From: UBA1723 sp045629285 | Lineage (GTDB): Bacteria; Bacteroidota; Bacteroidia; Bacteroidales; Paludibacteraceae | DNA length: 64,000 bases | Direction of reading: 5' to 3' | Assembly: GCA_045629285.1 (NCBI GenBank) | Contig: JAZQQY010000035.1 | Span: forward strand, 124,001-188,000 | In this document: positions 53,801-62,103 of the stretch, one piece after another | Layout: every line of letters starts with the position of its first letter | Position numbering within the stretch: position 1 is the stretch's first letter | Translations under genes and position numbers: made by a program | The notes under the pieces: model-generated | The model's database searches: none | Told to the model about the DNA's origin: nothing | Seen by the model: the letters and a program-made list of their open reading frames with translations, nothing else

Positions 53801-54762
53801 TAGACTTTACTCAATTCTTTCGGCTGATCACCGTATGAAAGGACATGCTCAAATACAGATTTCTCATTCAATTCCGTGTCGACACGCCAGAGTCCATCAC
53901 CGTCGGTAGCCAAATAAAGTTTTCCATCAGATGCAAGAATAGCATCGTAAGTGAAGAAGAAAGGCAATTGAACAATAGACTCAACTTTCAAAGAATCACC
54001 ACCGATGTTTAGGACCTGTATTGTAGATCCACTACCGATCACAGCAAGACGAGAATCCGACAACTCAATGAATTTCACTATTATACCGGAACAACCGTCA
54101 CTCTCCAAATACTTTTTGATAACCTTACCTTTCTTATCTATAACAGTAAAGTTTTGGATACTGCCAAGATAAAAACGCTGATGATTGTCGACATAGAAAT
54201 CCGAGATGAACATCTTCTGAGTTGGGGCAAACAGTTCAAATTCATGAGTGAAACGTTCACCATCATATTTGTAGAAGCCGTCTACAGTCGACATATAGCA
54301 ATTGCCATCCTTGCAAACCTTAAACTGATGCGGTTCTTTGTAGATATTATCTTCGTATTCAAGAGGCTTGACATCAATAAACTTGTCTGTCACCTCATCG
54401 TACTTCATACAAAGTCCGTTGCAAGAACCGATAAAAATCTCTTCCTTTCCATTGATCACACACTTCTTCACAAGTCGCAAATCATTACGTTGCAACTCTT
54501 TATATTTATCATTAGTGTAATGGTGGAAAGTCTTACCGTCGTAACGGTCAAGCGAAAAATCAGTAGCGATCCAAACATTCTTATGTTCATCCTGCATCAA
54601 TCCGAACACCTTGTCGCTTCCCATTCCGTCGACAGTCGTATATTGAGCGATGCTATAGTAGACATCCTTGACGTTTCGACGAAGGTCTACATACTTTACG
54701 GCAAATGTAAAGCCGCAAAAGAATAATGTTAGATAAAGTATAGTAAAAAGTCTTAACTTCAT
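50830..54762 (-). CDS. Hybrid two-component system regulator (HTCS)
   Basis: This 1310-residue protein combines a whole two-component pathway. It has a signal or anchor helix (residues 5-22), about 14 Reg_prop propeller blades to about 690, and a Y_Y_Y domain to about 790. A membrane helix follows (WWFFLLILALVGVGF), then a His-kinase dimer domain with VIAHDLKNSMFG (His of AHDLKN), an ATPase domain (NNSIKYTPENGEI, FADNGKGM), a receiver (IVEDDELI, phospho-acceptor in IVSDLQMPIVNG) and an AraC-type helix-turn-helix (ISDIAYKVGFSDPAYFSKKFKEYFG). The ATG at 54762 is chosen because the longer frame starts inside the -7 box. HTCS proteins usually control nearby uptake loci; the neighbour here is a peptide transporter rather than a SusCD pair. 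Confidence 0.93.
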   Translation of the reverse strand: MKLRLFTILYLTLFFCGFTFAVKYVDLRRNVKDVYYSIAQYTTVDGMGSDKVFGLMQDEHKNVWIATDFSLDRYDGKTFHHYTNDKYKELQRNDLRLVKKCVINGKEEIFIGSCNGLCMKYDEVTDKFIDVKPLEYEDNIYKEPHQFKVCKDGNCYMSTVDGFYKYDGERFTHEFELFAPTQKMFISDFYVDNHQRFYLGSIQNFTVIDKKGKVIKKYLESDGCSGIIVKFIELSDSRLAVIGSGSTIQVLNIGGDSLKVESIVQLPFFFTYDAILASDGKLYLATDGDGLWRVDTELNEKSVFEHVLSYGDQPKELSKVYTMMQSADNDIWLGTQMGGVFRLSLDREKGVNYSSDFGLENCAVSGFLELPNGDIFMTTDGQGAFILDNKFQVKKKISLTSNNVLRSTWSKSGDIWLSTWGDGTLKMNPTTFKTEFLDFENNEVARPKCVFSVTEMSNGDIYLCTAGVGLWVKRTNGKWEQLDLREGNYTIEDNWVLRAFETPNHNIWIVTSNSIALIKDGVVKHALDCVVLEKTHTPMMFADSEMDSYGNLYVATTRGVMVILESTLEHKILDYLPSSLDFRSIFKKNDGTFVCATSSGILSFNPTTQKYSLIPTNSSKSRKKFFTNSSLLVKKSGQILAGTSSGFYIVSDSLKQPGNKLGDLILGAIYVAGERVHPNGVLKIAASQNKNVSVEVKVADFRDNAQDKLYYKLEGKDDKWSEVPEDKVIRFTYLPSGDFKLKVAYVDDANKVEPADYLQMEMNVDPVWYQSWWFFLLILALVGVGFKLSYEYRLRKHKIQEKVLKEKVAERTEELRTALDMKENIISVIAHDLKNSMFGIVGALSPYNEEKAPKNAETEKLKKAYEQASTLQNTMLSLVNWAIAKRETTKPVLVETDVVAILEEVVNLNCAVIEDKQISIVRKFKTTDYASSDERMLSTILRNLMNNSIKYTPENGEIVLSTYSKDGKFFVEFADNGKGMTPDQLAVLRSSSGVVKNGETGYSGEVSTGLGFSLIHSYLEILGATMHIESEVGKGTQITVEMPATEQKNAEKNLDVNENVSLDFSFLQNKRILIVEDDELILDNIRNLLSGYSKVDTANNGQVAYTKALQTIPDLIVSDLQMPIVNGIELCKMLRSQEKTKAIPFVIMSASGSETAKLSTLKVGALDYINKPFKNEEMLLKIYNILKLKNESADVVDNNPDETLEIGFVKDFNGIIEQHYAESDLTIGKMASLLCMSTATLGRRCATHFDKTPIQLLLDYRMNLSHTMLTMPNQSLSISDIAYKVGFSDPAYFSKKFKEYFGVAPSQVIG

Positions 54763-54774
54763 ATCCGCATACTG

Positions 54775-54799
54775 TTTACGAATCAACACGTTTCGTAAA
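54775..54799. promoter_or_regulatory. Inverted repeat in the HTCS leader, possible operator
   Basis: TTTACGAA and TTCGTAAA are perfect 8-base arms with a 9-base spacer. It lies between the -7 box and the HTCS ATG. A dyad in this place could be a binding site for the HTCS helix-turn-helix (self-regulation), which is inference. Confidence 0.45.
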
Positions 54800-54801
54800 A
54801 G

Positions 54802-54809
54802 CAAATATA
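54802..54809 (-). promoter_or_regulatory. -7 box for the HTCS gene
   Basis: TATATTTG on the minus strand, 40 bases before the ATG at 54762. It overlaps the first codons of the longer possible frame, which argues against that start. Confidence 0.55.
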
Positions 54810-54865
54810 TAAAAATTATTCAAGATATTGAATTGCACATATATAAAAAACAAAAGCTAGACTCA

Positions 54866-56890
54866 TCACTTCTTACTTCTCTTCTTGAACAACCTCTTGA
54901 AGAATCCTGACTTCTCTTCCTTATCGTCGTCATCTTCTTCGTCGACTTTTGACGACACTGCACCACCCTTCTTCAACATTTTTGCAGCATCTCCTGTAAG
55001 CGTCACATTCTTGCACGACACTTTATTCATCTCTCGTTCTGAAATGACATCAGCATTCTGCATTCGGCTTGCTATTGTAGAGAAATGTGTCTCATACGAT
55101 TCTCTCAATTTTCCTTCGTCGTTGAAACACCACTTGAATTTCTTAGGGCGTGGGATGATCATGGCAAGGTAGATCGCCTCATCAACATTCAACTTTGATG
55201 GTTCTTTATCAAAATAAAATTTGGCAGCTTCAGCAGCTCCATAGATGTTTGGTCCCCACTCTATCACATTAAGGTACACTTCAAACATTCTATCTTTAGT
55301 AGTGAGCTGATTGTTCTCGATCAACCACACTATCATCGCTTCTTCAGCTTTTCTCTGTAGCTTCTTCTCACGATTCAAAAACACATTCTTGACCAGCTGC
55401 ATGGATATCGTGCTTCCTCCTCTCGCAAATCTCTTCTCCTTGATATTCTTGACCATACTCTGTCGCAATGCACTCTCCAGGAATCCTCTATGACGGAAGA
55501 AACTAGGATCTTCGCTGAACAGAACGGCATTTCTTAAATAGACCGAGATATCATTCAATTTACGGAAATTCGGATTATCCTCGCTAATCAAAATTTTACG
55601 TTGCAACTCGTTATGATCGTAGGCAAAATAAGTGAATGTATCAACCATCTTGCCCAAGTCTACATTGCCATAATACTTGATCTTGAAATTTGGATATTTC
55701 TTCATTGACGACGTAAACTGCAATGAATCAACGTTATCCATATCAAAACTGAATAGCAAATGATAATCAATATCTCCTTCTACTTTTATCCCTTCCAATG
55801 TAGGCATCAAACCTTTGGGTATCGACGAAAATAAATCATCCGCAGGGAATCTGTCTTTATCAAGTTTGATTGTCAATCCGAAATTCTCTCCCTTATCTAC
55901 TTTAATGTACGGTGAGAAAACCAACTTCTCCAATTTAACCACCGTTGAGCTGTCTACCTCAATGCTGTTCTTGTCGATATTCAAACTGAAATCAGCTGAT
56001 GGGGAACCACAATTCAGCGTTTGTGCGGATAGTCTCTCATGGTAAACAGAAAGATCCTGAGCCGACGCATTTCCACTCATCTTGAACAATTCCGCCTTTT
56101 CATCAGCATCAATCGAAACCTTGAAAGAGAACACATTAGCTGCAACTTTCGCTCCGTACTTATACTCTGCTAATGGAACCACTACTTTTGCAGTGTCGAC
56201 ATTAGACTTAATCACAGCAGCAATAGTCTGATCCTTACGCTGATATGTTCCGCTTAAAGAGATATTCTGTGGATAATGTGTCATCTCCTGACACCATATA
56301 TCCGATACGAACAAATCGTCCTTGATCTGGAATCTTGGCACATTGACTTTCGCATAAAAAGAATCCGATTCTAGATAGACATTCAAATCAGAAAGTTGAA
56401 ACTGTTCCGGCATCATTCTGAAAAACAATCCTGTAGCCTGATTAAACTTTTCATAGATGCTTTTCTTTGGTCCAGATTCCAAATCGTCAGCCTCAACATC
56501 CAAACTATCGGCATCTGATCCATGTCTGCGAGCTTTCATCTTCACTGCCACATCGACTCCGGCAACACTCAAACTCTCCAACTTTAGTTTTTTGTTCATC
56601 AAACTGTTGAGCTGGGCAGTTGCAGTAAGACTATCGACCGTGACTATCGTATCAGTGATGGCTTTATTCTCGTCGACCTTATATAGAGCGATACCATTGA
56701 ATGTCATCGAAGTGAAATCGTTGAATTTCAAACCGTCATACTTAACCTGAACTCCATATTTATCACGGACTTCGTCAAGTTCCCTATCCAACACCATCTT
56801 CATAATGGTATCAGAAAAGTAGAATACGGCACCAATCGCCAAAGCAATCAATACAAATATCGCGATTATGAAACACAACAATTTCTTCAT
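54866..56890 (-). CDS. AsmA-like protein fused to a GT51 peptidoglycan glycosyltransferase domain
   Basis: The 674 residues start with a membrane helix (residues 4-26). From about 30 to 440 lies an AsmA/DUF748-like beta-rich region typical of envelope proteins. From about 445 to 620 a GT51 domain follows: EDPSFFRHRGF (motif 1 with the catalytic Glu), RGGSTISMQLVKNVFL (motif 2), KLQRKAEEA, and EVYLNVIEWGPNIYG with NQLTTKD. GT51 enzymes polymerise lipid II glycan strands. No transpeptidase domain is present. The C-terminal end is Lys/Arg/Asp-rich. A ModF-like gene lies 6 bases upstream on the same strand. Confidence 0.85.
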   Translation of the reverse strand: MKKLLCFIIAIFVLIALAIGAVFYFSDTIMKMVLDRELDEVRDKYGVQVKYDGLKFNDFTSMTFNGIALYKVDENKAITDTIVTVDSLTATAQLNSLMNKKLKLESLSVAGVDVAVKMKARRHGSDADSLDVEADDLESGPKKSIYEKFNQATGLFFRMMPEQFQLSDLNVYLESDSFYAKVNVPRFQIKDDLFVSDIWCQEMTHYPQNISLSGTYQRKDQTIAAVIKSNVDTAKVVVPLAEYKYGAKVAANVFSFKVSIDADEKAELFKMSGNASAQDLSVYHERLSAQTLNCGSPSADFSLNIDKNSIEVDSSTVVKLEKLVFSPYIKVDKGENFGLTIKLDKDRFPADDLFSSIPKGLMPTLEGIKVEGDIDYHLLFSFDMDNVDSLQFTSSMKKYPNFKIKYYGNVDLGKMVDTFTYFAYDHNELQRKILISEDNPNFRKLNDISVYLRNAVLFSEDPSFFRHRGFLESALRQSMVKNIKEKRFARGGSTISMQLVKNVFLNREKKLQRKAEEAMIVWLIENNQLTTKDRMFEVYLNVIEWGPNIYGAAEAAKFYFDKEPSKLNVDEAIYLAMIIPRPKKFKWCFNDEGKLRESYETHFSTIASRMQNADVISEREMNKVSCKNVTLTGDAAKMLKKGGAVSSKVDEEDDDDKEEKSGFFKRLFKKRSKK

Positions 56891-56896
56891 AGGCTT

Positions 56897-58387
56897 TTAT
56901 CCTAATTTCTTAATCTCAAAGTGTTTAGTCACACACGACGGAATCTCCGACTTTCTGTGTGTCACATAAATAAGCGTCTTCTCATCCTGAGCTGCATATT
57001 TTTCTACGATTTCACGCACACGACGCTTGTTGGCAAGGTCAAGTCCATGAAGTGGCTCGTCAAGGATAAGCAGATCCGGATTCTTAACCATTGTACGGCA
57101 AAGCAATACAAGACGCTGCTCTCCACCTGAAACCTTCAAGAACGACTGCTCTGCCAAATGGTCGATGCCAAGAAGCTTCATCCATTGCATTGCCAAATCA
57201 TACTGAGCCTCAGTAGGTGTACGGAACAATCCGATAGTGTCAAAGAAACCTGATGCAACAATCTTCTTACATGGTTGATCCTGACGAAAATACAAATGCA
57301 TCTCACTTGAGATATATCCGATATGACGCTTGATATCCCAGATGCTCTCGCCAGTTCCACGCTGACGTCCGAACAATCTGATATCCAATGAATATGCTTT
57401 AGGATTATCTGCAGACAACAGTGAAAGCAAGGTACTCTTTCCAGAACCGTTCTGTCCGGACAAACTCCACTTTTCACCCTTCATGATTTGCCAGTTAAGA
57501 TCCTTGAACAATACTCTTGTCGGGTATGCGATATTCACATTTGTCATGCAGAACACCTCGTCGAAATCAGGTTTTGACAAGACAGTCGCCTGTAACTCAT
57601 CAGTTTTGAACTTGCGCGGTGCAAATACAGTCGACCTCATTTTTTCGTCGGCAAGATATTTATCTTTTTCAATTCCAGGAAGATATCTCTTATCCTTAAC
57701 AGGAAGGATATGTGTAGCACAATCAGGGATTTCCTCTTCGCTAGGACATGAGAATATCATCATCTGACCAGTATTTGCAAGCAAACAGAAGAAATCGTTC
57801 AACTCCTTCATCATTGCAGGATCAAGACCGATAAACGGATTGTCGACAAGAAGCAACTGTGGTGCTGAGATCAAAGATTCTGCGATAAGGAAGCGACGTA
57901 ACTCACCACTACTCAACATGATGATATGCTTGTGCATGATATCGTTGATTTTCATTTTCTCCATCAACGACTTCAAAAGATCTTCGTCAAGAGTGCGATT
58001 ACCTTTCTTTTTCTCAACACTCATCTTCAACAACTCCTCAACAGTTGGAGCCAACTCATTATCCTGCGAGTTGAAACGCTGCTGATAGTACATGTTGTTG
58101 TAGTCGGCAAGCTTGTATGCACTCTCGAAACACATTGTGCGGATCATGTCGCTCGCATACTTGATACCCTCAGGTCGGTTGTTCGGATCAAAGAATCCGT
58201 ATCTCAACTCTCCACCACGAATACCGCTCTTACCGGAAATAAGGTCAAGAAGCATTGTTTTGCCCGAACCGTTTTCACCAAGAATACACCATACCTCTCC
58301 AGGCTTAACCTCAAAATTTATCTTGTCAGGAAACTCGACACCCCAAATACGAGGCATCACATCCTGCATTTTCAACACAAAATCCAT
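56897..58387 (-). CDS. modF: Double ATP-binding cassette protein, ModF/PhrA-like
   Basis: The 496 residues hold two ABC ATPase domains and no membrane part. First: Walker A LGENGSGKTM near 34, signature LSSGELRR near 155, and Walker B QLLLVDNPFIGLD. Second: Walker A SGQNGSGKST near 315, signature VSGGEQRL near 420 and Walker B LLILDEPLHGLD near 435, with the last His motif ILYVTHRKSEIP-like. The first signature and Walker B (VDNP in place of DEP) are weaker. ModF-like proteins are linked to molybdate handling or photorepair; the true role is unclear. It lies 15 bases after smpB and 6 bases before the transglycosylase fusion. Confidence 0.8.
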   Translation of the reverse strand: MDFVLKMQDVMPRIWGVEFPDKINFEVKPGEVWCILGENGSGKTMLLDLISGKSGIRGGELRYGFFDPNNRPEGIKYASDMIRTMCFESAYKLADYNNMYYQQRFNSQDNELAPTVEELLKMSVEKKKGNRTLDEDLLKSLMEKMKINDIMHKHIIMLSSGELRRFLIAESLISAPQLLLVDNPFIGLDPAMMKELNDFFCLLANTGQMMIFSCPSEEEIPDCATHILPVKDKRYLPGIEKDKYLADEKMRSTVFAPRKFKTDELQATVLSKPDFDEVFCMTNVNIAYPTRVLFKDLNWQIMKGEKWSLSGQNGSGKSTLLSLLSADNPKAYSLDIRLFGRQRGTGESIWDIKRHIGYISSEMHLYFRQDQPCKKIVASGFFDTIGLFRTPTEAQYDLAMQWMKLLGIDHLAEQSFLKVSGGEQRLVLLCRTMVKNPDLLILDEPLHGLDLANKRRVREIVEKYAAQDEKTLIYVTHRKSEIPSCVTKHFEIKKLG

Positions 58388-58402
58388 TTGTATATAATAT
58401 AT

Positions 58403-58882
58403 TTATCTCTTCATGTAGCGATCGATATCTCTCTTTGCATCCTTCTCCTTGATGCTCTCACGCTTGTCGTACTCCTTCTTACCACGTGCCAATGCAACTT
58501 CAACCTTACAAAGGCCTTTATCGTTGATAAACAACTTTGTAGGAACAATAGTCATACCGTTATCCTTCACCTCACGCTGCAACTTGATCAACTCCTTGCG
58601 ATTCAAAAGGAGCTTTCTGTCACGACGCGGAAGGTGGTTGTTGTATGATCCGAACGAATACTCCGAAATGTTCATGTTCTTCACCCACAACTCATTATTG
58701 CCGGCAAAGAAACAGAATGTATCAACCAAACTTGCCTTACCCAAACGGATCGATTTGATCTCAGTTCCGACAAGCACAATTCCGGCTGTAAATTTATCTA
58801 CTAATTCATAATCGAAAGTTGCGCGCTTATTCTTTATAAGCACATCCTTTTTCATCAACTTTCCAAGCTTCACACTTCCCAT
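58403..58882 (-). CDS. smpB: SsrA-binding protein SmpB
   Basis: SmpB binds tmRNA and delivers it to stalled ribosomes in trans-translation. The 159 residues contain the family marks: NKRATFDYELVDKFTAGIVL near 17 (key part FTAGIVLVGTEIKSIR), HLPRRDRKLLLNRKEL near 85, and the basic C-terminal tail EYDKRESIKEKDAKRDI. The first ATG at 58882 gives nine residues more than the conserved core needs; an ATG at 58855 is the alternative. It starts 5 bases after the Yip1-like gene, in a small operon with the ModF-like and transglycosylase genes downstream. Confidence 0.94.
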   Translation of the reverse strand: MGSVKLGKLMKKDVLIKNKRATFDYELVDKFTAGIVLVGTEIKSIRLGKASLVDTFCFFAGNNELWVKNMNISEYSFGSYNNHLPRRDRKLLLNRKELIKLQREVKDNGMTIVPTKLFINDKGLCKVEVALARGKKEYDKRESIKEKDAKRDIDRYMKR

Positions 58883-58887
58883 TTCAC

Positions 58888-59478
58888 TTAAATTTTAGTC
58901 AAGGCAATAGCAGCACCGTATGTCAAGACATAGATCACAGCAAATGTTATCAATGTGGTCCACAAATGGTTCTCACGCTCTTTGCCCATAACGTCGGCAA
59001 AATAAATATTATATCCCGACATTATTATGTAAACCGAGTAAAAATTCACCAAAAAAACGATCACCAGCATGAATGGCAGAATGGCAATCATCACCGCAGA
59101 AACAAAAATCATGATCTCCGCGTATGTCAAGAATACAGCCATTTGTTCATAAGATATTTGCTTCTTAGTAAAACACTGTAATGAGATTCGTCCGATTACA
59201 GCTGCAATTCCCAATGCAATCGCTAAAATTATCGGCCATACTATAGCTAAAAGCGTCTCTGTAAAGACATCATAGCCCGACTGATAAAAATTGACGATGG
59301 CAACTCGCACTAATCCAAGCACAGCAATTAGAGCTAGTAGAGGATATAAAATCGTTCGCTGAGTATCAACCCATGTGCGATTTTCACACACTACCCTATT
59401 CCATCCCTTCTCAGGCTCAACTATGAATTCAAAACAGTCCTTGTAGAGCCTAATGTAAATCTCTTTAAGTTTATTCAT
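58888..59478 (-). CDS. Yip1-like multi-pass membrane protein
   Basis: The frame is open upstream of the ATG at 59478 only through a TTG start, so the ATG is used (196 residues). The protein begins with a cytoplasmic helix containing FEFIVEPEKGWNRVV. Five hydrophobic segments follow, between about residue 45 and the end (ILYPLLALIAVLGLVRVAIV, ILAIALGIAAVIG, FLTYAEIMIFVSAVMIAILPF and others). This is the Yip1-domain layout. The role of Yip1 proteins in bacteria is unknown. It is the first gene before smpB. The 59524-59745 gap upstream is AT-rich. Confidence 0.75.
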   Translation of the reverse strand: MNKLKEIYIRLYKDCFEFIVEPEKGWNRVVCENRTWVDTQRTILYPLLALIAVLGLVRVAIVNFYQSGYDVFTETLLAIVWPIILAIALGIAAVIGRISLQCFTKKQISYEQMAVFLTYAEIMIFVSAVMIAILPFMLVIVFLVNFYSVYIIMSGYNIYFADVMGKERENHLWTTLITFAVIYVLTYGAAIALTKI

Positions 59479-59667
59479 AATGTTCTGCCACCATTGCTTT
59501 AATAAGTCCTTTATAGACTGCAAAATTGCAAATAATTTTTGGGATATCGGTTAGTTCTTTGAAAATAATCAATTTTTGAATTACTTATATATGACATAAA
59601 TTCTTGTATACCATAATTAAATCAACACAAAAATAAGAATTATAAAAAGCAATTCGCAATAAAACCC

Positions 59668-59675
59668 TATCTTTG
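59668..59675 (+). promoter_or_regulatory. -7 box for the leucine-rich-repeat gene
   Basis: TATCTTTG on the plus strand fits TAnnTTTG, with a leader of about 65 bases to the ATG at 59746. A clear -33 is not seen. Confidence 0.45.
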
Positions 59676-59745
59676 CGCAGAATTTAATCTAGATTTTTGC
59701 GACTAAACCGCATTATCTTCACATAAGAACAAATTTTATAATTTT

Positions 59746-61002
59746 ATGAAACTAAGATTCAAGGATTTAATTTCATTTATCCTGTTGAGTTTGACTTGCT
59801 TGAATGCAAGCGCAGTAGAGTTGGTAATTCCAGAAGGAACAAAGGAAATTCCTAACAACAAGTATTACGGCAATGCCAGCATCACATCCGTAGTCATCCC
59901 TAAAAGTGTAACAAGCATCGGAGAGTGGGCATTTTTCAATTGTAAGAATCTAAAGACTATCAAATTTGCAGACGGAGTAAAAAGAATCGGAGAATGTGCA
60001 TTCAGCAGCTGTTACAGTCTATCAGAAGTTGTGATTCCTAACAGTGTCACTGAAATTGGAAACGGAGCATTCGGAGGTTGTGAATCTCTTACAAGCATCA
60101 CCCTTTCTGAAAACATGACTAAAATTTCAGAAGGAACATTCGGAGCTTGTGTGTCTCTAACTGGAGCCACAATTCCTGGCACAATCAAGGAGATCGGCAA
60201 AGAGGCTTTCAAAGGCTGTACCAACCTTGCCTTTTTAACATTCAACGAAGGTACGACAACAATCGGAGAAGGAGCATTCTCAACATGTGCAAAACTCACA
60301 ACTGTAAAATTACCGAATTCGTTGACAAAGGTCGACAAAAAAGCATTTTCAGGATGTGTATTGATCAACAACATCGTCATTCCGGACAACGTGACTTTCC
60401 TTGGAGAAAGCGTATTTGAAGAGTGCATTGCTCTTGACAGCATCTACATTTCAAATGGCATTCACAAGTTGGAAGACAATCTGTTCTACAATTGTCAAAA
60501 GTTGATCAACATCGACATTCCGTCAAACATCACTGAAATTGGAGAAAGCGTATTCGCAAAATGTAAGAACATTAAAAAAATCACTATTCCTAACAGTGTG
60601 ACAAAAATCGGAGAAAGTGCATTCCAGGACTGCAAGACTCTTACTGAACTTGAGATTCCTAGCAGCGTGACAACAATCGGTGTAAATGCATTCTCTCGTT
60701 GCGTAAACATCAAGAAGATGATTCTTCCGGAAGGAATGGCTAAGATCGAGCGCGGTCTATTCGACGACTGCATCTTCTTGGAAAGCGTCAAGATTCCTGA
60801 ATCAATCACTTCTATCGGCGACGGTGCGTTCTGGGGATGCAAATCAATCGTTGGCATTACAATTCCAGCTAACGTGACTACTATCGGCAAGGAGGCATTC
60901 AAGGATTGCATCAACCTAAAGACAATCAAGATTCCAAATGCAGCAACTATCAGCAACGATGCTTTCGCAGGCTGCACAGATGTAGCAATAGAAAAATACT
61001 AA
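59746..61002 (+). CDS. BspA-like leucine-rich-repeat surface protein
   Basis: The 418 residues start with a signal peptide (cleavage near ASAVE, residue 24). About 16 repeats of 23 residues fill the rest, each of the type IPxSVTxIGExAFxxCxxLxxI; the Cys is kept in almost every unit. This is the LRR_5 pattern of BspA proteins, which in relatives bind host proteins or sugars. No sorting domain is seen at the C-terminus, which ends AFAGCTDVAIEKY. The repeats are close to each other at the DNA level too, so the copy number could change by recombination. Confidence 0.87.
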   Translation: MKLRFKDLISFILLSLTCLNASAVELVIPEGTKEIPNNKYYGNASITSVVIPKSVTSIGEWAFFNCKNLKTIKFADGVKRIGECAFSSCYSLSEVVIPNSVTEIGNGAFGGCESLTSITLSENMTKISEGTFGACVSLTGATIPGTIKEIGKEAFKGCTNLAFLTFNEGTTTIGEGAFSTCAKLTTVKLPNSLTKVDKKAFSGCVLINNIVIPDNVTFLGESVFEECIALDSIYISNGIHKLEDNLFYNCQKLINIDIPSNITEIGESVFAKCKNIKKITIPNSVTKIGESAFQDCKTLTELEIPSSVTTIGVNAFSRCVNIKKMILPEGMAKIERGLFDDCIFLESVKIPESITSIGDGAFWGCKSIVGITIPANVTTIGKEAFKDCINLKTIKIPNAATISNDAFAGCTDVAIEKY

Positions 61003-61025
61003 TTTTAGATTTCCAAACCGTATGT

Positions 61026-61048
61026 AGAGACGCTGCATCAGCACGTCT
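61026..61048 (-). repeat. Palindromic 3'-end repeat, copy g, overlapping a stop codon
   Basis: GAGACG and CGTCTC arms enclose a CTGCATCAG core. On the minus strand the TGA stop of the GSCFA gene (61048-61050) runs straight into the palindrome. It also follows the plus-strand LRR gene by 23 bases, so it may serve both convergent genes. Confidence 0.65.
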
Positions 61049-62040
61049 CATACTAAATCCAGACCACATCTCATCATCAATTCCATCGTCTCTCTTCGGA
61101 AGTCGATGGAATTGTTTTTTTGCAATTCATGCATCTGCATAATCAGTTTGGATGCGAATTGCTTCGAGCTTGTACTTTTCGGATCCGACATACGATGATC
61201 AATTCCCTCCTTGATCTTCTCCACTCGCTTCATCAAAGCGATCTGTTCTGTCGACATGAAAGCTTCAGTCAATCTCTCAAAAATATAGTCGACTGCAACC
61301 GACGACGGGTGAAGCATGTCTTCTGCATAAAAACGATAGTCTCGTAAGTCGTCCATCATGATCTCGAACGATGGAAAATAGACTACCTTACCTGCGTATA
61401 GATTCTTCAACTCGTTGATAGCCAAGCGTAAAGTCGACTTGCTAAGATTATTTTCATCAAGCCCATCGCGCAAATGTCGGATAGGGCTCACAGTCAAGAC
61501 GATACAAATATCAGGATTTACACTGACGATTCTATCAATCAATAGTTTGTAAGCTGACGTTATTTGTCCGACAGTCAACAACTCGCGTTGAAAAACATTA
61601 GAGTCTTCCTTATGGCAATTAGCTACGACATAACCATCTTCCTTATGACGGTAGACAAAAGCGGATCCAAATGTCAAAAGCAAGAAATCTGACTTCTGAA
61701 GATAATCATTCGTATTACGTATTGCATTGTTGGCGACAGTCATCGTATCATTCAAATCCCCTGAAAAATCACTGTGAAGGAGAAAACTGCGCCACACCCC
61801 GTCACGACAGAAGAAATCATCCTCTTTGAAATAATCCCAATCAAGAGATTTCTCTATCTGCATAGCGATTGAAAGCGGATTGAAAGCAATACCGAGCGGA
61901 TTAAGCAAAACATCATATTTACGGTCAAGCAGATGATTGCCCATCTCCGTTGAGAAGCACGAACCGAGCGAGACGATCTTACTTTTGTAAGTCATCTTCT
62001 TTTCAAACGGCTTGATATTTACAACTGTGCGAAAATCCAT
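61048..62040 (-). CDS. GSCFA-domain protein
   Basis: This is a member of the GSCFA family (330 residues), of unknown reaction, with the diagnostic GSCFSTEMGNHL near residue 26 and HKEDGYVVANCHKE-like phrases further on (key part VANCHK). LTVSPIRHLRDG near 180 and the MLHPSSVAVDYIFERLTEAF end (HPSSVA) resemble SGNH-type hydrolases: Ser in GSCF and Asp-His in the last block. The ATG at 62040 (MDFRTVVNIKPF) is preferred to one eight codons upstream. No signal peptide is seen. Confidence 0.8.
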   Translation of the reverse strand: MDFRTVVNIKPFEKKMTYKSKIVSLGSCFSTEMGNHLLDRKYDVLLNPLGIAFNPLSIAMQIEKSLDWDYFKEDDFFCRDGVWRSFLLHSDFSGDLNDTMTVANNAIRNTNDYLQKSDFLLLTFGSAFVYRHKEDGYVVANCHKEDSNVFQRELLTVGQITSAYKLLIDRIVSVNPDICIVLTVSPIRHLRDGLDENNLSKSTLRLAINELKNLYAGKVVYFPSFEIMMDDLRDYRFYAEDMLHPSSVAVDYIFERLTEAFMSTEQIALMKRVEKIKEGIDHRMSDPKSTSSKQFASKLIMQMHELQKNNSIDFRRETMELMMRCGLDLV

Positions 62041-62045
62041 ATATA

Positions 62046-62078
62046 CAAAAAATGCAGGGAGCAAAAATCACTCCCTGC
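62046..62078 (-). terminator. Rho-independent terminator after the OmpA-type gene
   Basis: On the minus strand, an 8-base perfect stem GCAGGGAG/CTCCCTGC with a 9-base loop is followed by ATTTTTT. It ends about 26 bases after the OmpA-type stop and lies just before the GSCFA gene. Confidence 0.85.
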
Positions 62079-62103
62079 TATTGATCAAATTTAATTGTCT
62101 AAA

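Noticed and set aside
57926..58648. 240-codon plus-strand frame opposite the ModF-like and smpB genes
   Set aside because: It spans two secure genes in antisense and has no start signal or family resemblance.
59479..59523. TTG start for the Yip1-like protein
   Set aside because: An ATG 15 codons later fits better, and promoter-like words lie around 59521-59541.
60012..60977. Long reverse-strand frames opposite the leucine-rich-repeat gene
   Set aside because: They arise from the repeat periodicity of the plus-strand gene; the plus frame has the signal peptide and LRR pattern.
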